In this document: positions 33,201 to 43,828 of the stretch, one piece after another
Position numbering within the stretch: position 1 is the first letter of the stretch
Layout: the number at the start of each line of letters is the position of its first letter
NCBI GenBank assembly: GCA_023630585.1
Contig: CM042552.1
Location: forward strand, 814,001 to 878,000
Direction: 5' to 3'
Source: Cranoglanis bouderius
Taxonomy: Eukaryota; Chordata; Actinopteri; Siluriformes; Cranoglanididae
DNA length: 64,000 nucleotides
Program-made: the position numbers and the translations under genes
Notes under the pieces: generated by a model
What the model saw: only the letters and a program-made list of their open reading frames with translations
The model's database searches: none
What the model was told of the DNA's origin: nothing

Positions 33201-34053
33201 GATGGTAATGGCCATAGGCACCATCTTTTGTGGGGCATTGGATCACTGGCCCTCTTAAACTGTTGCTGGAGGTCCAAAGCTCCCCAATCCCTGGAATTAA
33301 CATGAAACTGCATTCAAATAGAATTGAACCTTTTTTTTTTCTTTTTTTAAGTCATAAAAATAATTTTAAAAAACCTAAAAAACATCAGAAGCACCCAATA
33401 ATGTGACAGTCTGTGAAAACCTGTAAAGCGTGCTCCCTCTAAATTCTGGAAAACAGCAAACAATCTGGTTTCTGAAATCTGTACTTTAATAAAAGATAAT
33501 TGTATTTTAGCAAAATTATGCTTTATTTCAGTTATTTTCTAATCTGGTGTCTTCCTCCCAAGATCAGTCTGGATAAGGAGCCAGTTTTAGAATCACAGCC
33601 AACTCAAGTCAAAGCCTATGGTTATGCCTATAGATGTTTTTTTAAAAAAATTATTTTCCTACATTGGACAAGCCAAATAAAGTGTTACCTTACTTTCCCT
33701 TTCCTTATCCTATCTTTGACATATTAGAGATGGCTCAGTGTCGTCATCTTTCACACTGTCCTCTGCTTTCGTCTTTTCCAGGTGATTCTTTATCCTATGT
33801 GAATGGGAGGGATTTTTCAACCTTCAACAAAGACCCAACAGGAAGTTGTGCTGAGACTAACAGTGGAGGATTCTGGTACAACTCGGGGTACTACTGCCAC
33901 AACGCCAACCCCAACGGCCTGTACAAATACGGGACTGTGGGAACAGCATACACTGGGATCATGTGGCAGTCCTGGAAAGGTTACTACTACTCTCTGAAAA
34001 CCATCGTGATGAAGATCAGACGGATGGGACTGGAAGATCTTGCCAATCTTTAG
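30219..34053 (+). CDS. mfap4: MFAP4-like fibrinogen-domain secreted glycoprotein, copy D
   Basis: Coding exons are 30219-30455 (exon starts 30210), 30616-30712, 32617-32784 and 33782-34053, giving 257 residues from the first Met in exon 3. No counterpart of the 25-nt ATG micro-exon was found, so I place the start at the internal ATG that gives MLLLLVVALSSLVHS. That is still a good signal peptide. The fibrinogen domain is intact: VYCDMGC, FYRPWEHYKNGFGDARGEYW, GLQNIF, CHNANPNGLYKYG and KTIVMKIRR. The calcium-type loop reads FNKDPTGSC, with Asn at the first acidic position. Intron 4 is swollen to 1.9 kb by two solo LTRs. Poly(A) signal at 34327-34332. An ATG supplied by an unrecognised upstream exon cannot be excluded. 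Confidence 0.82.
31112..31700 (-). mobile_element. Solo LTR, 589 bp, in MFAP4-D intron 4
   Basis: It begins TGTTACGACA, ends AAACCTAACA and is flanked by ATATA on both sides (31107-31111 and 31701-31705). On the minus strand a TTTAAATACG box is followed after about 35 bases by GGCGGAGTATTAG, resembling the R start of the complete element at 11568-17180. No internal coding remains, so it formed by LTR-LTR recombination. Confidence 0.85.
31955..32514 (+). mobile_element. Second solo LTR, 560 bp, in MFAP4-D intron 4
   Basis: It begins TGTCAGGTCG, ends GTTGTAACA and is flanked by CAAAC (31950-31954 and 32515-32519). On the plus strand CTTTATTTAAGG is followed by CGTGAAGTATTTG, close to the promoter and RNA start of the complete element. 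The orientation is opposite to the neighbouring solo LTR. Confidence 0.88.
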
Positions 34054-34326
34054 ATTTCCAGACTTAGAGTAGAATAGAGAGGAATAAGTGTAATATCTCT
34101 GAATGCTCCTGGTGACAATACTGACTACTTACTGATTAATACTAATCTTCAGTCTTTAGGTTTACCCTGTGGTATATCCCCCTGTAATATCCTCCATTCT
34201 CAGCTATATTGGTTTCCTTTTTTTAAATGGGTATTTCGTTTCTGGTACACATTTTCTTTTTGTCAGATATGTTAATCAAATCAAATGTTGCTTCCTTTGT
34301 GCTTCTTGTAAGCAATGTGTTAATTG

Positions 34327-34332
34327 AATAAA
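34327..34332 (+). terminator. Poly(A) signal of MFAP4-D
   Basis: AATAAA about 270 bases after the stop, in an AT-rich 3' region. Another AATAAA lies at 34361. Confidence 0.5.
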
Positions 34333-34394
34333 CAATTTAAATTATTTAATTATAGAATTAAATAAACCTTTATTGAATACATTTCATTATGAAC

Positions 34395-34530
34395 TCAATT
34401 TCAGTTTTATTTATAGACATTGTTGCAAAGCAGCTTTACAGAAATCAGGACGTATCCCTAATAAATGATCCTAATAAAGACAGAAGCGACAGAACTGAGG
34501 AAAAACTCCCTGAGAGAACATGGTCATAAA
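34395..34530. repeat. Dispersed teleost repeat, diverged copy
   Basis: Related to 196-415 through AAAGCAGCTTTACAGAAAT and AAAACTCCCTGAGA. Confidence 0.5.
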
Positions 34531-34620
34531 CATTAGCTCCGAGCTGGAAGGTGGAGATTTTTGCTGAATTCATGTAAATTAAGGATTTGCAGTCTTATAG
34601 TGTCAGTGCAGTTTTATAAT

Positions 34621-34960
34621 GAAATGAGCTGGTGAGTTTTATTGAGCATCTTGCAGAACCAGACACAGTTCTTCTGGACACTTTGACTTTCGCACTCGCT
34701 TCTTATTTCTGCAGTGAAACCCAGCAGCCTTCATTGTGTTTACTGTCTGAAAAGTGTCTCTTACTGTAATACGCTGCTTTCTTTAATGACATACAAACAT
34801 TTTTCTGTAGCATTTAATTTTGTGCTAGAAAACTAATGTTAGAGAATCTAAACTGTTTTTTGTACCGACTTGATCATGTAGACGTCATAAAATAAAAAAT
34901 CTATAACAAAGTTTGTACTAAAATAAAAATAGTGGGCTTAAACTTTTGCACAGTTCTGTA
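34621..34960 (-). mobile_element. Inverted, partial copy of the Tc1-like MITE
   Basis: The minus strand follows the element at 3769-4300 from its left terminus (ACAGAACTGTGCAAAAGTTT) through the AGAAGCGAGTGCGAAAGTC region to CAGCTCATTTC. The right terminus is missing. Confidence 0.8.
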
Positions 34961-36549
34961 GATTCTACGTTCTTGGGAAGTCAGAGTTGGGTGTAAATGT
35001 TCAGTCAGGTCTCTCAGCCTATGAAAGGTTTGTTTGATAAATACACCATGCTCCTAAGGCTAAGGCTGTGTTTCTAAATATTTTCACACGCTGCTGTCAG
35101 TTTAAGCTTCATTGTGAGCAATCCCTGAGAATTACTCATTGACCGAAGCCTACTGATTCATCTCTCAACTAATAACAAGGCTGACGCTGTGATCCTGTTT
35201 CTCACTGATCACACAGCTTCAGTCTTACACACCACAGTATTACTTTACAATGTACGGGGCACTGCCAATCACACAGTGCCGCTTCTCAAACCCCCACTGC
35301 TGTGCCCTCTGTCCTGTAAGATAAAATCTCCCTGAGTTTCATTTTTAAAGTTCATTTTACATTCAACAACCAAGTTAAATTCCTTGTACTCTCTTGTGTA
35401 CTGAGCCGATAAACCGCAATTCATATTCTGATATTATTAGTATAAGGTCATAAGGTTATATTCTAACCGGATTGAATATGAAACAATCAAACGAAACAGA
35501 TTTGAACTCATTTACAGTATAATTGTAAACAGATCACTGAAAATACACATAATATTAAAAATGCATCTAGGCAGGAATGTGAATGAACATTAGATTAAAA
35601 AATAACCAGAGAGGACTGATGACTTCTGAAACCGTGTAGGAAAAAAAGAGGGAAAAAAGGGAAAACGATCAGCACCATGGACAGCAGCACGAGGGATAAA
35701 AGTTAATACGCTCTCAGTATCAGTCATTAATAAACAAATGCATAAATGATAATTAACATTTCAATCTTGTAACAATCCTAAAAATGTGGGTGTGTTTCTA
35801 CAAGGGCTGTAACGCAGTGCCACTGCCTGTATCTGTTCAGAGCTCCAAATATTTGTATTTGTATTTAAAATATAATGTGGACCACCGTATAGTGTCATTA
35901 ACTCTGAAAACACTGAAAAGTAAACAGGACTGCTGGAGAATGAAGCCATTTGGAACTTTCTGGAATCTATCTATCCAGGATAGATATTATATAACTACTT
36001 AATTACCTACTGAATTATATATAATTACTCTACTGTAATTACTTACTGATGTCCAACTGCACGAATGCTATCACTATTAACTCCTGCACAATAGACAAAG
36101 TGGGCATTCGCCTGATGTTTGGGTGATTTATTGTAGAACGTTTCATTCACATTCACACATCAGACTTTCCATTTAACCTTGAACTAGGATTTCAAACCCA
36201 TCGCTTCTCTGTGAATGATATCAGACAGAAAACTTTCAAATTCTAATCAAAAACAAATGAAACAGAAAACTGAAAATACCAGATGAGGAAAAAAAAAAGA
36301 GGGATCAGAATCACGGACTTACAATCCTAAAAATGTGGTTTGTGTGAGTACAGCTTAGATCCACATAACCTGAGATGTGTGTGTTTGTTTGTGTGTTTGT
36401 TTGTTTGTTTGTTTGTTTTTACAAACCAGTCTTCGGTCCTCACAAACTCAAAACCACAAAACTGACAATAAACAACGCACAGCTTACTGACGCCGACATT
36501 TAAAAAATCCTGTCAAACAGCCTGACACTAGTTTCTCCATCTCCACCTG

Positions 36550-36583
<34 letters not shown>

Positions 36584-37290
36584 ATCATAACACACCATAT
36601 TTTTAAAAAAAGAGATGATGATGATGATGATGATGATGAGGAGGAGGAGGTTTTAATGCATCTAAATAAGGCAAATGTCAATCAGGACCAAATGTTTTGC
36701 ATGTCACAGCAATTGATTTAAATGATTTCAATCAAATAATTTAATTACTACACTGTCAAAAATCATATCCTGTAGTGAAAATATATTGAATTTAGTCTGA
36801 TTAATTAATATTTCCTATTGCAATATTACAATAAACCAAATATGGTTATTAAACATATTTCTAAACATTTTAATAATAGGATTTATAAGGATTTATTACC
36901 AGAAAGAAGGGGGGAAAAAACATGATAGAATAATGTTAATAGAATAAGAAAATTTAAAGCTTGAAATGTGGAAACATTATATTTGATTTATCTCCGAAGA
37001 TCTAATAAGAAATATTTTCTTAGATTTATAATATCTGACCATATTCAAGATATTTTCATGTGCTAAATAGTTTTCCGCAGTGTAATAAATTATTCTGGCT
37101 TTACAGTATTAGCAGGGACACCTTAAAGGTTCCAGGTAGGACCCTACAACACATGGTTCCCCTTCCTTTATGGAGCTAAGAACACTTTAAACGGCTTTAA
37201 TATTTAAATTATGACGTTGATTGGTGTTTCTTGTAAAACTGGGAATGTAGAAATGACATCGACAGTACTAGAAAATGGCACACGGCCCAA
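34961..37290. other. Gene-free tail downstream of MFAP4-D
   Basis: No gene recognised. Segments at 35640-35760 (CACCATGGACAGCAGCACGAG) and 36420-36535 (ATTTAAAAAATCCTGTCAAA) are diverged copies of the tail of blocks A and B, so the whole gene-plus-tail unit was duplicated anciently. Simple repeats: (GTTT)n about 36390-36418, (CAA)n 36551-36580 and (GAT)n 36616-36640. Confidence 0.55.
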
Positions 37291-37295
37291 ACAAT

Positions 37296-37550
37296 GCAGT
37301 ACATACAGTAACAATGCAGTACATACAGTAATAATTCAGTACATACAGTAACAATGCAGTACATACAGTAATAATGCAGTACATACAGTAACAATGCAGT
37401 ACATACAGTAACAATGCAGTACATACAGTAATAATGCAGTACATACAGTAATAATTCAGTACATACAGTAACAATGCAGTACATACAGTAATAATGCAGT
37501 ACATACAGTAACAATGCAGTACATACAGTAATAATGCAGTACATACAGTA
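37296..37550. repeat. 20-bp minisatellite upstream of MFAP4-E
   Basis: About 12.5 units of ACATACAGTAACAATGCAGT and its variants (AATAATGCAGT, AATAATTCAGT). It ends about 185 bp before the pseudogene's TATA box. A long minus-strand open frame here is a repeat artefact. Confidence 0.93.
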
Positions 37551-37713
37551 GTACGTAGGGAACAAATTCAGACCCTGGAGCACAGAATTAAAGTTAATCA
37601 TGAAGAATGTGGCAAAGCCTGCACACGTCACGCGAGTCACACGGGAAAATGTCATCGTGCAACCCGACAAGCCGAGATCGTGAGATCTTTCTATGAATCA
37701 TTTTCCTGGACTG

Positions 37714-37743
37714 TTGCCAAAATCGCAGGAGACGATATAAAAG
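37714..37743 (+). promoter_or_regulatory. Relic core promoter of MFAP4-E
   Basis: TTGCCAAAAT (37714-37723) and TATAAAAG (37736-37743), spacing 22 bp, remain although the gene is broken. A noncoding exon would end at 37807 with GTGAAT. Confidence 0.55.
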
Positions 37744-37994
37744 CGAGAACACAGAACAATGCTCTGCAGCTGACGGAGACAATAATAAGACTATACAGTT
37801 AATACAGGTGAATGTTTTTCACACAGATTAAAGAATTGATGCCAACAAAATTATAATTTATAACCAATTTTATAGCTTATAGTCCTGATTGGTAAGAGAT
37901 CGTTTATTATACAGTATGAACATGATGCATGTGGTCATATTCTGATTATAATTAACAATTATAATTATAATAATTTAGTTAATAATTATTATTA

Positions 37995-38490
37995 GTTACA
38001 TTTATATAGCGCTTTTCTAGACACTCAAAGCGTTTTACGTAGTGGGGGGGGGGGGATCTCCTCTACCACCACCAGTGTGTAGCCTCCACCTGGATGATGC
38101 GACGGCAGCCATAGTGCACCAGAACACCCACCACACACCAGCTATAGGTGGAGAGGAGAGATATAGCCAATTCAGGGATGGAGATTATTAGGGGGCCATG
38201 ATAGACAAGGGCCAATGGGGCAATTTCGCCAGGACACCGGGGTGATACCCCTACTCTTTATGAGAAGTGGCCTGGGATTTAACCTAGGACCTCGGTTTAA
38301 CGTCTCATCTGAAAGACGGTGCTCTTTTTACAGTATAGTGTCCACATCACAATACTGGGGCATTAGGACCCACACAGAGTACAGGGAGAGCGCCACCTAC
38401 TGGCCTCCCTAATACCACTTCCAGCAGCAACCTTAGTTTTCCCCCAGGAGGTCTCCCATCCAGGTACTGGCCAGGCTCAACCCTGCTTAG
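37995..38490 (-). mobile_element. 5S rRNA-derived SINE (SINE3-like)
   Basis: On the minus strand it begins with CTAAGCAGGGTTGAGCCTGG and AGTACCTGGATGGGAGACC, matching the internal-promoter part of 5S rRNA. It continues through AGATGAGACGTTAAACCGAG and ends in a LINE-like tail AAAGCGCTATATAAATGTAA. This is the layout known for fish SINE3. A G-run interrupts it at 38044-38055. Confidence 0.8.
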
Positions 38491-38564
38491 ATTTATGATA
38501 TAATTAGGATTTTTTTTTTTTTTTTTTGTAAGAATTCATCTAAACAAAAAAAACTCTATGCAAG

Positions 38565-38568
<4 letters not shown>

Positions 38569-38602
<34 letters not shown>
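38569..38602. repeat. (CA)n microsatellite
   Basis: About 17 CA units in intron 1 of pseudogene E. Confidence 0.95.
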
Positions 38603-38605
<3 letters not shown>

Positions 38606-38860
38606 TATTATTAATAACATATTTGTAATATATGCATGTAACATATTTTTTCCTAGAATACAATGTTCATCTTGAGTTATATAAGACTTCAGTATCATTT
38701 TTACATTTAATAACTCTGTAGATCTACTCGTCTGTTTACAGAACTGATGTGTTTACTATTTTGTGTATAATTGTTAACACCATTCACATTAACATTGCTG
38801 TTTTAATTGTGCTTATGCAAAATGAACATTATATTCTAGGAAACATTTTCCGTATAGTAG

Positions 38861-39050
38861 TTTACATTTACGGCACTTGGCAGACGCTGTTATCCAGAGC
38901 AAATTACAATTATCTCATTTTTTAGACAACTGAGCAGTTGAGGGTCTTGCTCAAGGGCCCATGAGTGATAGGTTGGCAGTGCTGGGATTTGAACTCACAA
39001 CCTTCAGAGCAGAAGTCTACCATCCTAACCACTGAGCTACTTCCACTGCA
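38861..39050 (-). mobile_element. tRNA-derived SINE
   Basis: The minus strand shows a box A-like TAGCTCAGTGGTTAGG and a box B-like GGTTGTGAGTTCAAATCCC, then a body and a tail AACAGCGTCTGCCAAGTGCC. It has tRNA-like promoter spacing but no intact tRNA fold, so it is a SINE and not a tRNA gene. Confidence 0.75.
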
Positions 39051-39789
39051 TGTAAGCACATGGTGATGAGCGCCACCCCCATTCCCATACAGGGGTGCAA
39101 CACAGTGCTCACGCCTTAACCACTTAATTACCTTAATTTTCTTCTTCCCTTCATTTAATTATCATGTTCCTTTGAATTAATTCTTAATTACTAACTTTAG
39201 ACATTGAACTAATTATCTCATTCCCTCGACATAATTATCTCATAATCTCATAACCGCGACTCGTCTTGTTACCATGGCTTAACTACTGCATTCCCTCAAA
39301 TCAAGAACCTTATAACGATGACTCAAATATCTTGTTCACTTGACGTAATTAAGGGGTGGGGGTTATTTTTACAGTCGGGGGCCCATGGGGCCCCTGCTGA
39401 TACACACAGCTCCTGTGGTGAACACCTCCATGCCGTATGACTGTGGGGACACTGTGGAGTTTACACCGTCTGCAGGTGTACTGTGATGTGGGCTGTGATG
39501 AAAAAGAGAGCCACCTGAATGGGAAATGGACTGTGAGTGAACTGTGAAAGGTGTTATTTGAGAGCTCTGGGATTTACTCATTTGATTCACTACTACTTTT
39601 ATATTTCTGTTATGCCTGTAAGCCCTACCACATCTTCTCAGCAGTTAAGATTCTGTGTTAGTGTTTCGTTTAAAGCACAGCACTGGCCAAGTATAATGTA
39701 AAGCCAACGTTGGGTTTTTACCCAGATGGGGAATACTGGCTGGGTGAGAGAACTCTACAGCATTCTATTAAAATTAATGGTGTTAATAT

Positions 39790-40020
39790 ATACACAAATC
39801 AGCCATAACATTAGAATCACAGACAGGTGAAATGAATAACATTGATGTCAAGGGGTGGGATATATTAGGCAGCAAGTTCTGTGTCAAGTTGATGTGTTGG
39901 AAGCAGGAAAAATGGGCAAACGTGATGATCTGAGCAACTTTGACTAAACTGTGATGGCTAGACGACTGGGTCAGAGCATCTCCAAAACATCAGGTCTTGT
40001 GGGATTTCTTGTTACTGAGA
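39790..40020 (+). mobile_element. 5' fragment of a Tc1-like transposon
   Basis: After a terminal-type CACAAATCAGCCATAACATT, plus-strand coding reads MGKRDDLSNFD, stop, then TVMARRLGQSISKTSGLVG. This is the helix-turn-helix start of a Tc1-like transposase. The rest is missing. Confidence 0.65.
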
Positions 40021-40984
40021 CTAATTCTGCATGATGGAGATGTAGGCTGAAGCAGAAGTAGGAAGCAGGAAGTAAACAGACATTTTCTGTGACACTGAAC
40101 ACATGGATTAGCATTTTATTGGTTGTTTTTTTTTAATTACCTGTCTGGAGAACATCTTTCTGATGACCAACATTTCGACAGAGGCACTCCCGGTACTCCC
40201 AGTACACTTTGTTCCACATCAACCCAGAGCACATCAGCGACTTCATCAACGGAGGAGCAGGTGAGCAAAACACTACCGGTTATGATTTACCAGCAGATGG
40301 AAAATGATCTGGAACATTTATGGTAAAACCCTATTCAAGCAGGTTCCCAGAGGAGGCACAAATGTTTGACGTGAAACTAAAACCTTGGGAGCATGTGGTT
40401 TGTCCTGTGATCTCTCTCATATCATTATTTCATCACATTTTCTCCGGTTCTGTGAACAGCTGAAGGCCACATGAATCAGTCAGCATCCTTCACGTGCTCC
40501 TTTCTGAAAGTGTGAACCTACATTTCGGATATATTCTCATTGTAAATGGAAAGGAATGTGTGCTGTGTCATTGCAGGAGATTCTACGAGCGTGTTGAATG
40601 GGAAACGTCTTCATTTCGACTGCTGACCAAAATGCGTCCCCATGTGCGAACACTTACTTCGGAGGGTTTTGGTACACCTGCTGGTGGACCGGTGGCTTCA
40701 CCAACCCCAGCGGCCTGTACAAACGGGAGAACACGGCCAGGTCATCCGAAAACAATGGGATCCTGTGGACCACCTGGAAAGGTTACTCTTACTCTCTGAA
40801 GACCATAGTGATGAAGATCAGACGGATGACTATAGAAGATCATGAAGAAATGTAGCTCGTCTTGGATTACAAATAAAATAAAGAGGGAAAGGTATTGTTT
40901 TTTCTGCACTGTTACTGTGCCATATTACTCTGTATAACCTTCATTATTATTTTACTTCATGGTATTATGGTTTGTGTTGATTTG

Positions 40985-40990
<6 letters not shown>

Positions 40991-41056
<66 letters not shown>
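40991..41056. repeat. (CT)n microsatellite downstream of MFAP4-E
   Basis: About 33 CT units between pseudogene E and gene F. Confidence 0.97.
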
Positions 41057-41060
<4 letters not shown>

Positions 41061-41542
41061 GATAGTATTTTGTCTGTTACTTAGTTCTTTCTAGATTTCA
41101 TTAATTCATGCAAATGCATGAAATAAAGGCTGTTGATGTTCAAATTGCTGATCAAAAAGCTGTAAATAAAAACTGCAACAACGGGGTCGGCGTCCTCATG
41201 GGACTCTTTGAAGTTCTTTTGAGTTACTGGGAAAATCTTAAACTGATAATCTGAATAAAACATTTCAGACAAAGCCACTTTGTGCTCAATAGTAGGATAA
41301 TTGACTGCGTAAGAATGACTCCATGGCCTGTTTTTTTTTTTTTTCTGAGCTCTGATTACTGTTTATGCTGTGTACATTTCTGTTCTGGACAGTCCAGTTT
41401 CAGTTTTCCAAAAACCTGCCCTCCAGGGAGTACCGGTGTTTTTGTCCGCTAATGTTTCCAGGAAGGGATCTGCACCGTATCCCTGAAATGGATATTGTTA
41501 TGGAATTAATATTTTTTTATTTATCAAGCACGGAGGTGGGAG

Positions 41543-41552
41543 GATATAAAAG
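41543..41552 (+). promoter_or_regulatory. TATA box of MFAP4-F
   Basis: GATATAAAAG, followed by a probable noncoding exon ending at 41613 (GAG|GTAAGT). The TTGCCAAAAT element of the other copies is absent, so F is regulated differently. Confidence 0.6.
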
Positions 41553-41629
41553 ATGAATCACAGAGGTGAATATCCTCAGTCTGTTATTTACCTGGTGACA
41601 TCGTTTGGCAGAGGTAAGTTTGATTTACA

Positions 41630-42552
41630 CAGGTGCATCTAAAAAAATTAGAATATCGTGGAAAAGTTCATTTTTTTTCCGTAATTTAATTCAAAAAGTG
41701 GAACTTTCATATATTGTAGATTCATTACACATAAAGTGAAATATTTCAAGTTTTAATGTTGATGATTACGGCTTACGGCTCATGGAAATCAAAAATCCAG
41801 TATCTTAAAATATTTGAATAAAGAATTTATAATACAGAAATGTCGACCTTCTGAAAAGTATGTTAATTTATGCACTCAATACTCGGGCGGGGCTCCTTCT
41901 GCACGAATTACTGCATCGATGTGTTGTGGCATGGAGGCGATCAGCCTGTGGCACTGCTGAGATGTTATGGAAGCCCAGGTCGCTTTGATAGCGGCCTTCG
42001 GCTCGTCTGTATCGTCGGGTCTGGTGTCTCTCATCTTCCTCTCGACAAAATTCAGGTCAGGTGAGTCGGCTGGCCGATCAAGCACAGTAACACCATGGTC
42101 AGCAAACCAGTTACTAGTAGTTTTGGCTCTGTGGGCAGGTGCCAAGTCCTGCTGGAAAAGGAAATCAGCATCTCCATAAAGCTTGTCAGCAGATGGAAGC
42201 ATGAAGTGCTCTAAAATCTCCTGGTAGACGCTGCATCGACTCTCGACTCTGAGAAAACCCAGTGGACCGACACCAGCAGATGACATGGCACCCCAAATCA
42301 TCACTGACTGTGGAAACTTCACACTGGACTTCAAGCAACTTGGATTCTGTGCCTCTCCACTCTTCCTCCAGACTCTGGGACCTTGATTTCCAAATGAAAT
42401 GCAACATTTACTTTCATCTGAAAAGAGGACTTTGGACCACTGAGCGACGGGGTTTTGAATCTAGAATATATGAAAGTTCCACTTTTTGAATGAAATTACG
42501 GGGAAAAACGAACTTTTCCACGATATACTAATTTTTTTTAGATGCACCTGTA
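41630..42552 (-). mobile_element. 5'-truncated Tc1-like transposon in MFAP4-F intron 1
   Basis: Inverted ends (CAGGTGCATCTAAAAAAATT on the left, its complement on the right) bound about 920 bp. It fills most of the first intron of copy F. Confidence 0.85.
41876..42334 (-). pseudogene. C-terminal half of a Tc1-like transposase
   Basis: A 152-residue frame reads SVMIWGAMSSAGVGPLGF, then FQQDLAPAHRAKTTSNWF and RPADSPDLNFVERKMRD. These are the second Asp and the final Glu regions of the DDE domain. The N-terminal DNA-binding half and the first catalytic Asp are missing, so it cannot transpose alone. Confidence 0.85.
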
Positions 42553-42700
42553 AATAAATGGCCTGTAAGAAATCATTTACTGATTTTATACAGTATTTTA
42601 CTGTTGCTATACTATTAATACTATACAGTATTTAAGACATGAGTCGTATACAATGGCATATCTTTGACGTCACTGTTGTGACCCTGTTCCTTGGTTTCAG

Positions 42701-43828
42701 ATGTATGTGTTATTGTGTCTCACACTCCCCCTGCTGGTGCAGTCTCATCTTATTAACCAGGATTTCCTGCCGCTAGACTGTCAGGACATTTTCGGTAACG
42801 GCTCCATCCACAGTGGGGTTTACACCATCTACCCTGCAGGACCTCAGAGCGCATTGCAGGTGTACTGTGATATGGGCTGTGCTGAAAATGATGACCCACA
42901 GGAAGGGAAATGGACGGTATGTGGAATCTTCCAAGACAGTGTTTTTAAATTATGGATTCTTTTCTAATTTTCATGTTCCATGGATTATTGCCTAGTCTTT
43001 CTCTTTCCTTCTTCCTTGCAGGTCTTTCAGAGGAGAATGGATGGCACTCTGAATTTCTACCGGCCGTGGGAGGCGTACAAGCACGGCTTTGGAGACAGAA
43101 ATGGCGAATATTGGCTAGGTCGGCACTTCTGGTTCTCAGTCTCATGTAGACTTTGTAGAATAAATAAGTGGAGTAATATAATATGATACTGAAATGTGCT
43201 TCTTAAAAAAAAAAAAAGGTCTTGAGAACATATTTCTCATCACAACGAGAGAGAAGCATGAGCTGAGGGTGGACATGGAAGATTTTGAGCACGCAAAAGT
43301 CTACGCCAGATACTCTTCTTTCTACATCGATCCTGAGTCGGAGAGTTACGCGCTACACGTCAGCGGATACATCGATGGAGGTGCAGGTGAGAACAGCTGC
43401 AGATATAATTCAACACATTAAAAGCATGACATTCATCAGGTTTTGGCGAGTTTGTCAAACCATCGTTTTTGCTGCAGTAGAACCGCAGGCTGTGATGGGA
43501 GGAAGCTTTCACGAGATGCGATACGGCACGGTTTTTCTTTGAGCCGTTGTTCCTTAAAGTCCCTATTGTTTCTTTCACAGGAGACTCGCTATCATATCAC
43601 GACGGGAAACAGTTTGCAACTTTCGACAAAGACATCAACAGCTGTGCGTTGACATACGAAGGAGGATTTTGGTTTGACTCCTGCCACTATGCCAACCCCA
43701 ACGGCGTGTACAAATGGGGAAGCGGGGTACCTGCAGCTACAGGGGTTTACTGGCACCACTGGAAAGGTTACTACTACTCACTAAAATCTATAGTGATGAA
43801 GATAAGACGTGTGGTTTTGGCAACTTGA
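42701..43828 (+). CDS. mfap4: MFAP4-like fibrinogen-domain secreted glycoprotein, copy F
   Basis: Coding exons are 42701-42916, 43022-43118, 43219-43386 and 43581-43828, giving 242 residues. The ATG is the first codon after the TTTCAG acceptor, so the start micro-exon is absent or fused. MYVLLCLTLPLLVQS is the signal peptide. Then come LPLDCQDIFGNGSIHSG with an NGS sequon, VYCDMGC, FYRPWEAYKHGFGD, GEYWLG, calcium-type loop FDKDINSCA, SCHYANPNGVYKWG and KSIVMKIRR. Introns inside the coding region are only 100-194 bp, much shorter than in A-D. Intron 3 has a poor donor (GTCGGC) and an A-rich acceptor, but the frame joins exactly as in the paralogues. It is the most diverged intact member. Confidence 0.88.

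Larger units (their letters stand above)
37744..40855 (+). pseudogene. mfap4: MFAP4-like pseudogene, copy E
   Basis: Remnants of all main exons lie in order. Exon 3 (39375-39532) has lost the segment between DCGD and the VYC region, and the frame shifts. Only about 18 bases of exon 4 survive (39726-39743). Exon 5 (40143-40260) has internal deletions, and its acceptor reads CCTG where the intact copies have CAG. Exon 6 (40577-40855) has a frameshift near 40600, after which it reads open to KTIVMKIRRMTIEDHEEM. Loss of an acceptor, most of exon 4 and two frames makes this an unprocessed duplicated pseudogene, closest to copy C. Introns contain a SINE3-like element, a tRNA-derived SINE and a Tc1 fragment. 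Confidence 0.88.

Noticed and set aside
36484..36681. Ser/Cys-rich short minus-strand frame
   Set aside because: Generated by (CAA)n and (GAT)n triplet repeats.
37296..37550. CRISPR-like regular repeats
   Set aside because: Units are contiguous with no unique spacers, and this is a vertebrate nuclear genome.
37209..37670. 153-codon minus-strand Tyr/Cys-rich repeat frame
   Set aside because: Product of the 20-bp minisatellite; 20 bp times three closes the frame cycle without stops by chance.
38449..38490. 5S rRNA gene
   Set aside because: Only a fragment resembles 5S; it is fused to a SINE body.
38965..39050. tRNA gene on the minus strand
   Set aside because: Box A and B are present, but no proper acceptor stem or fold; the sequence continues into a LINE-like tail, so it is a SINE.
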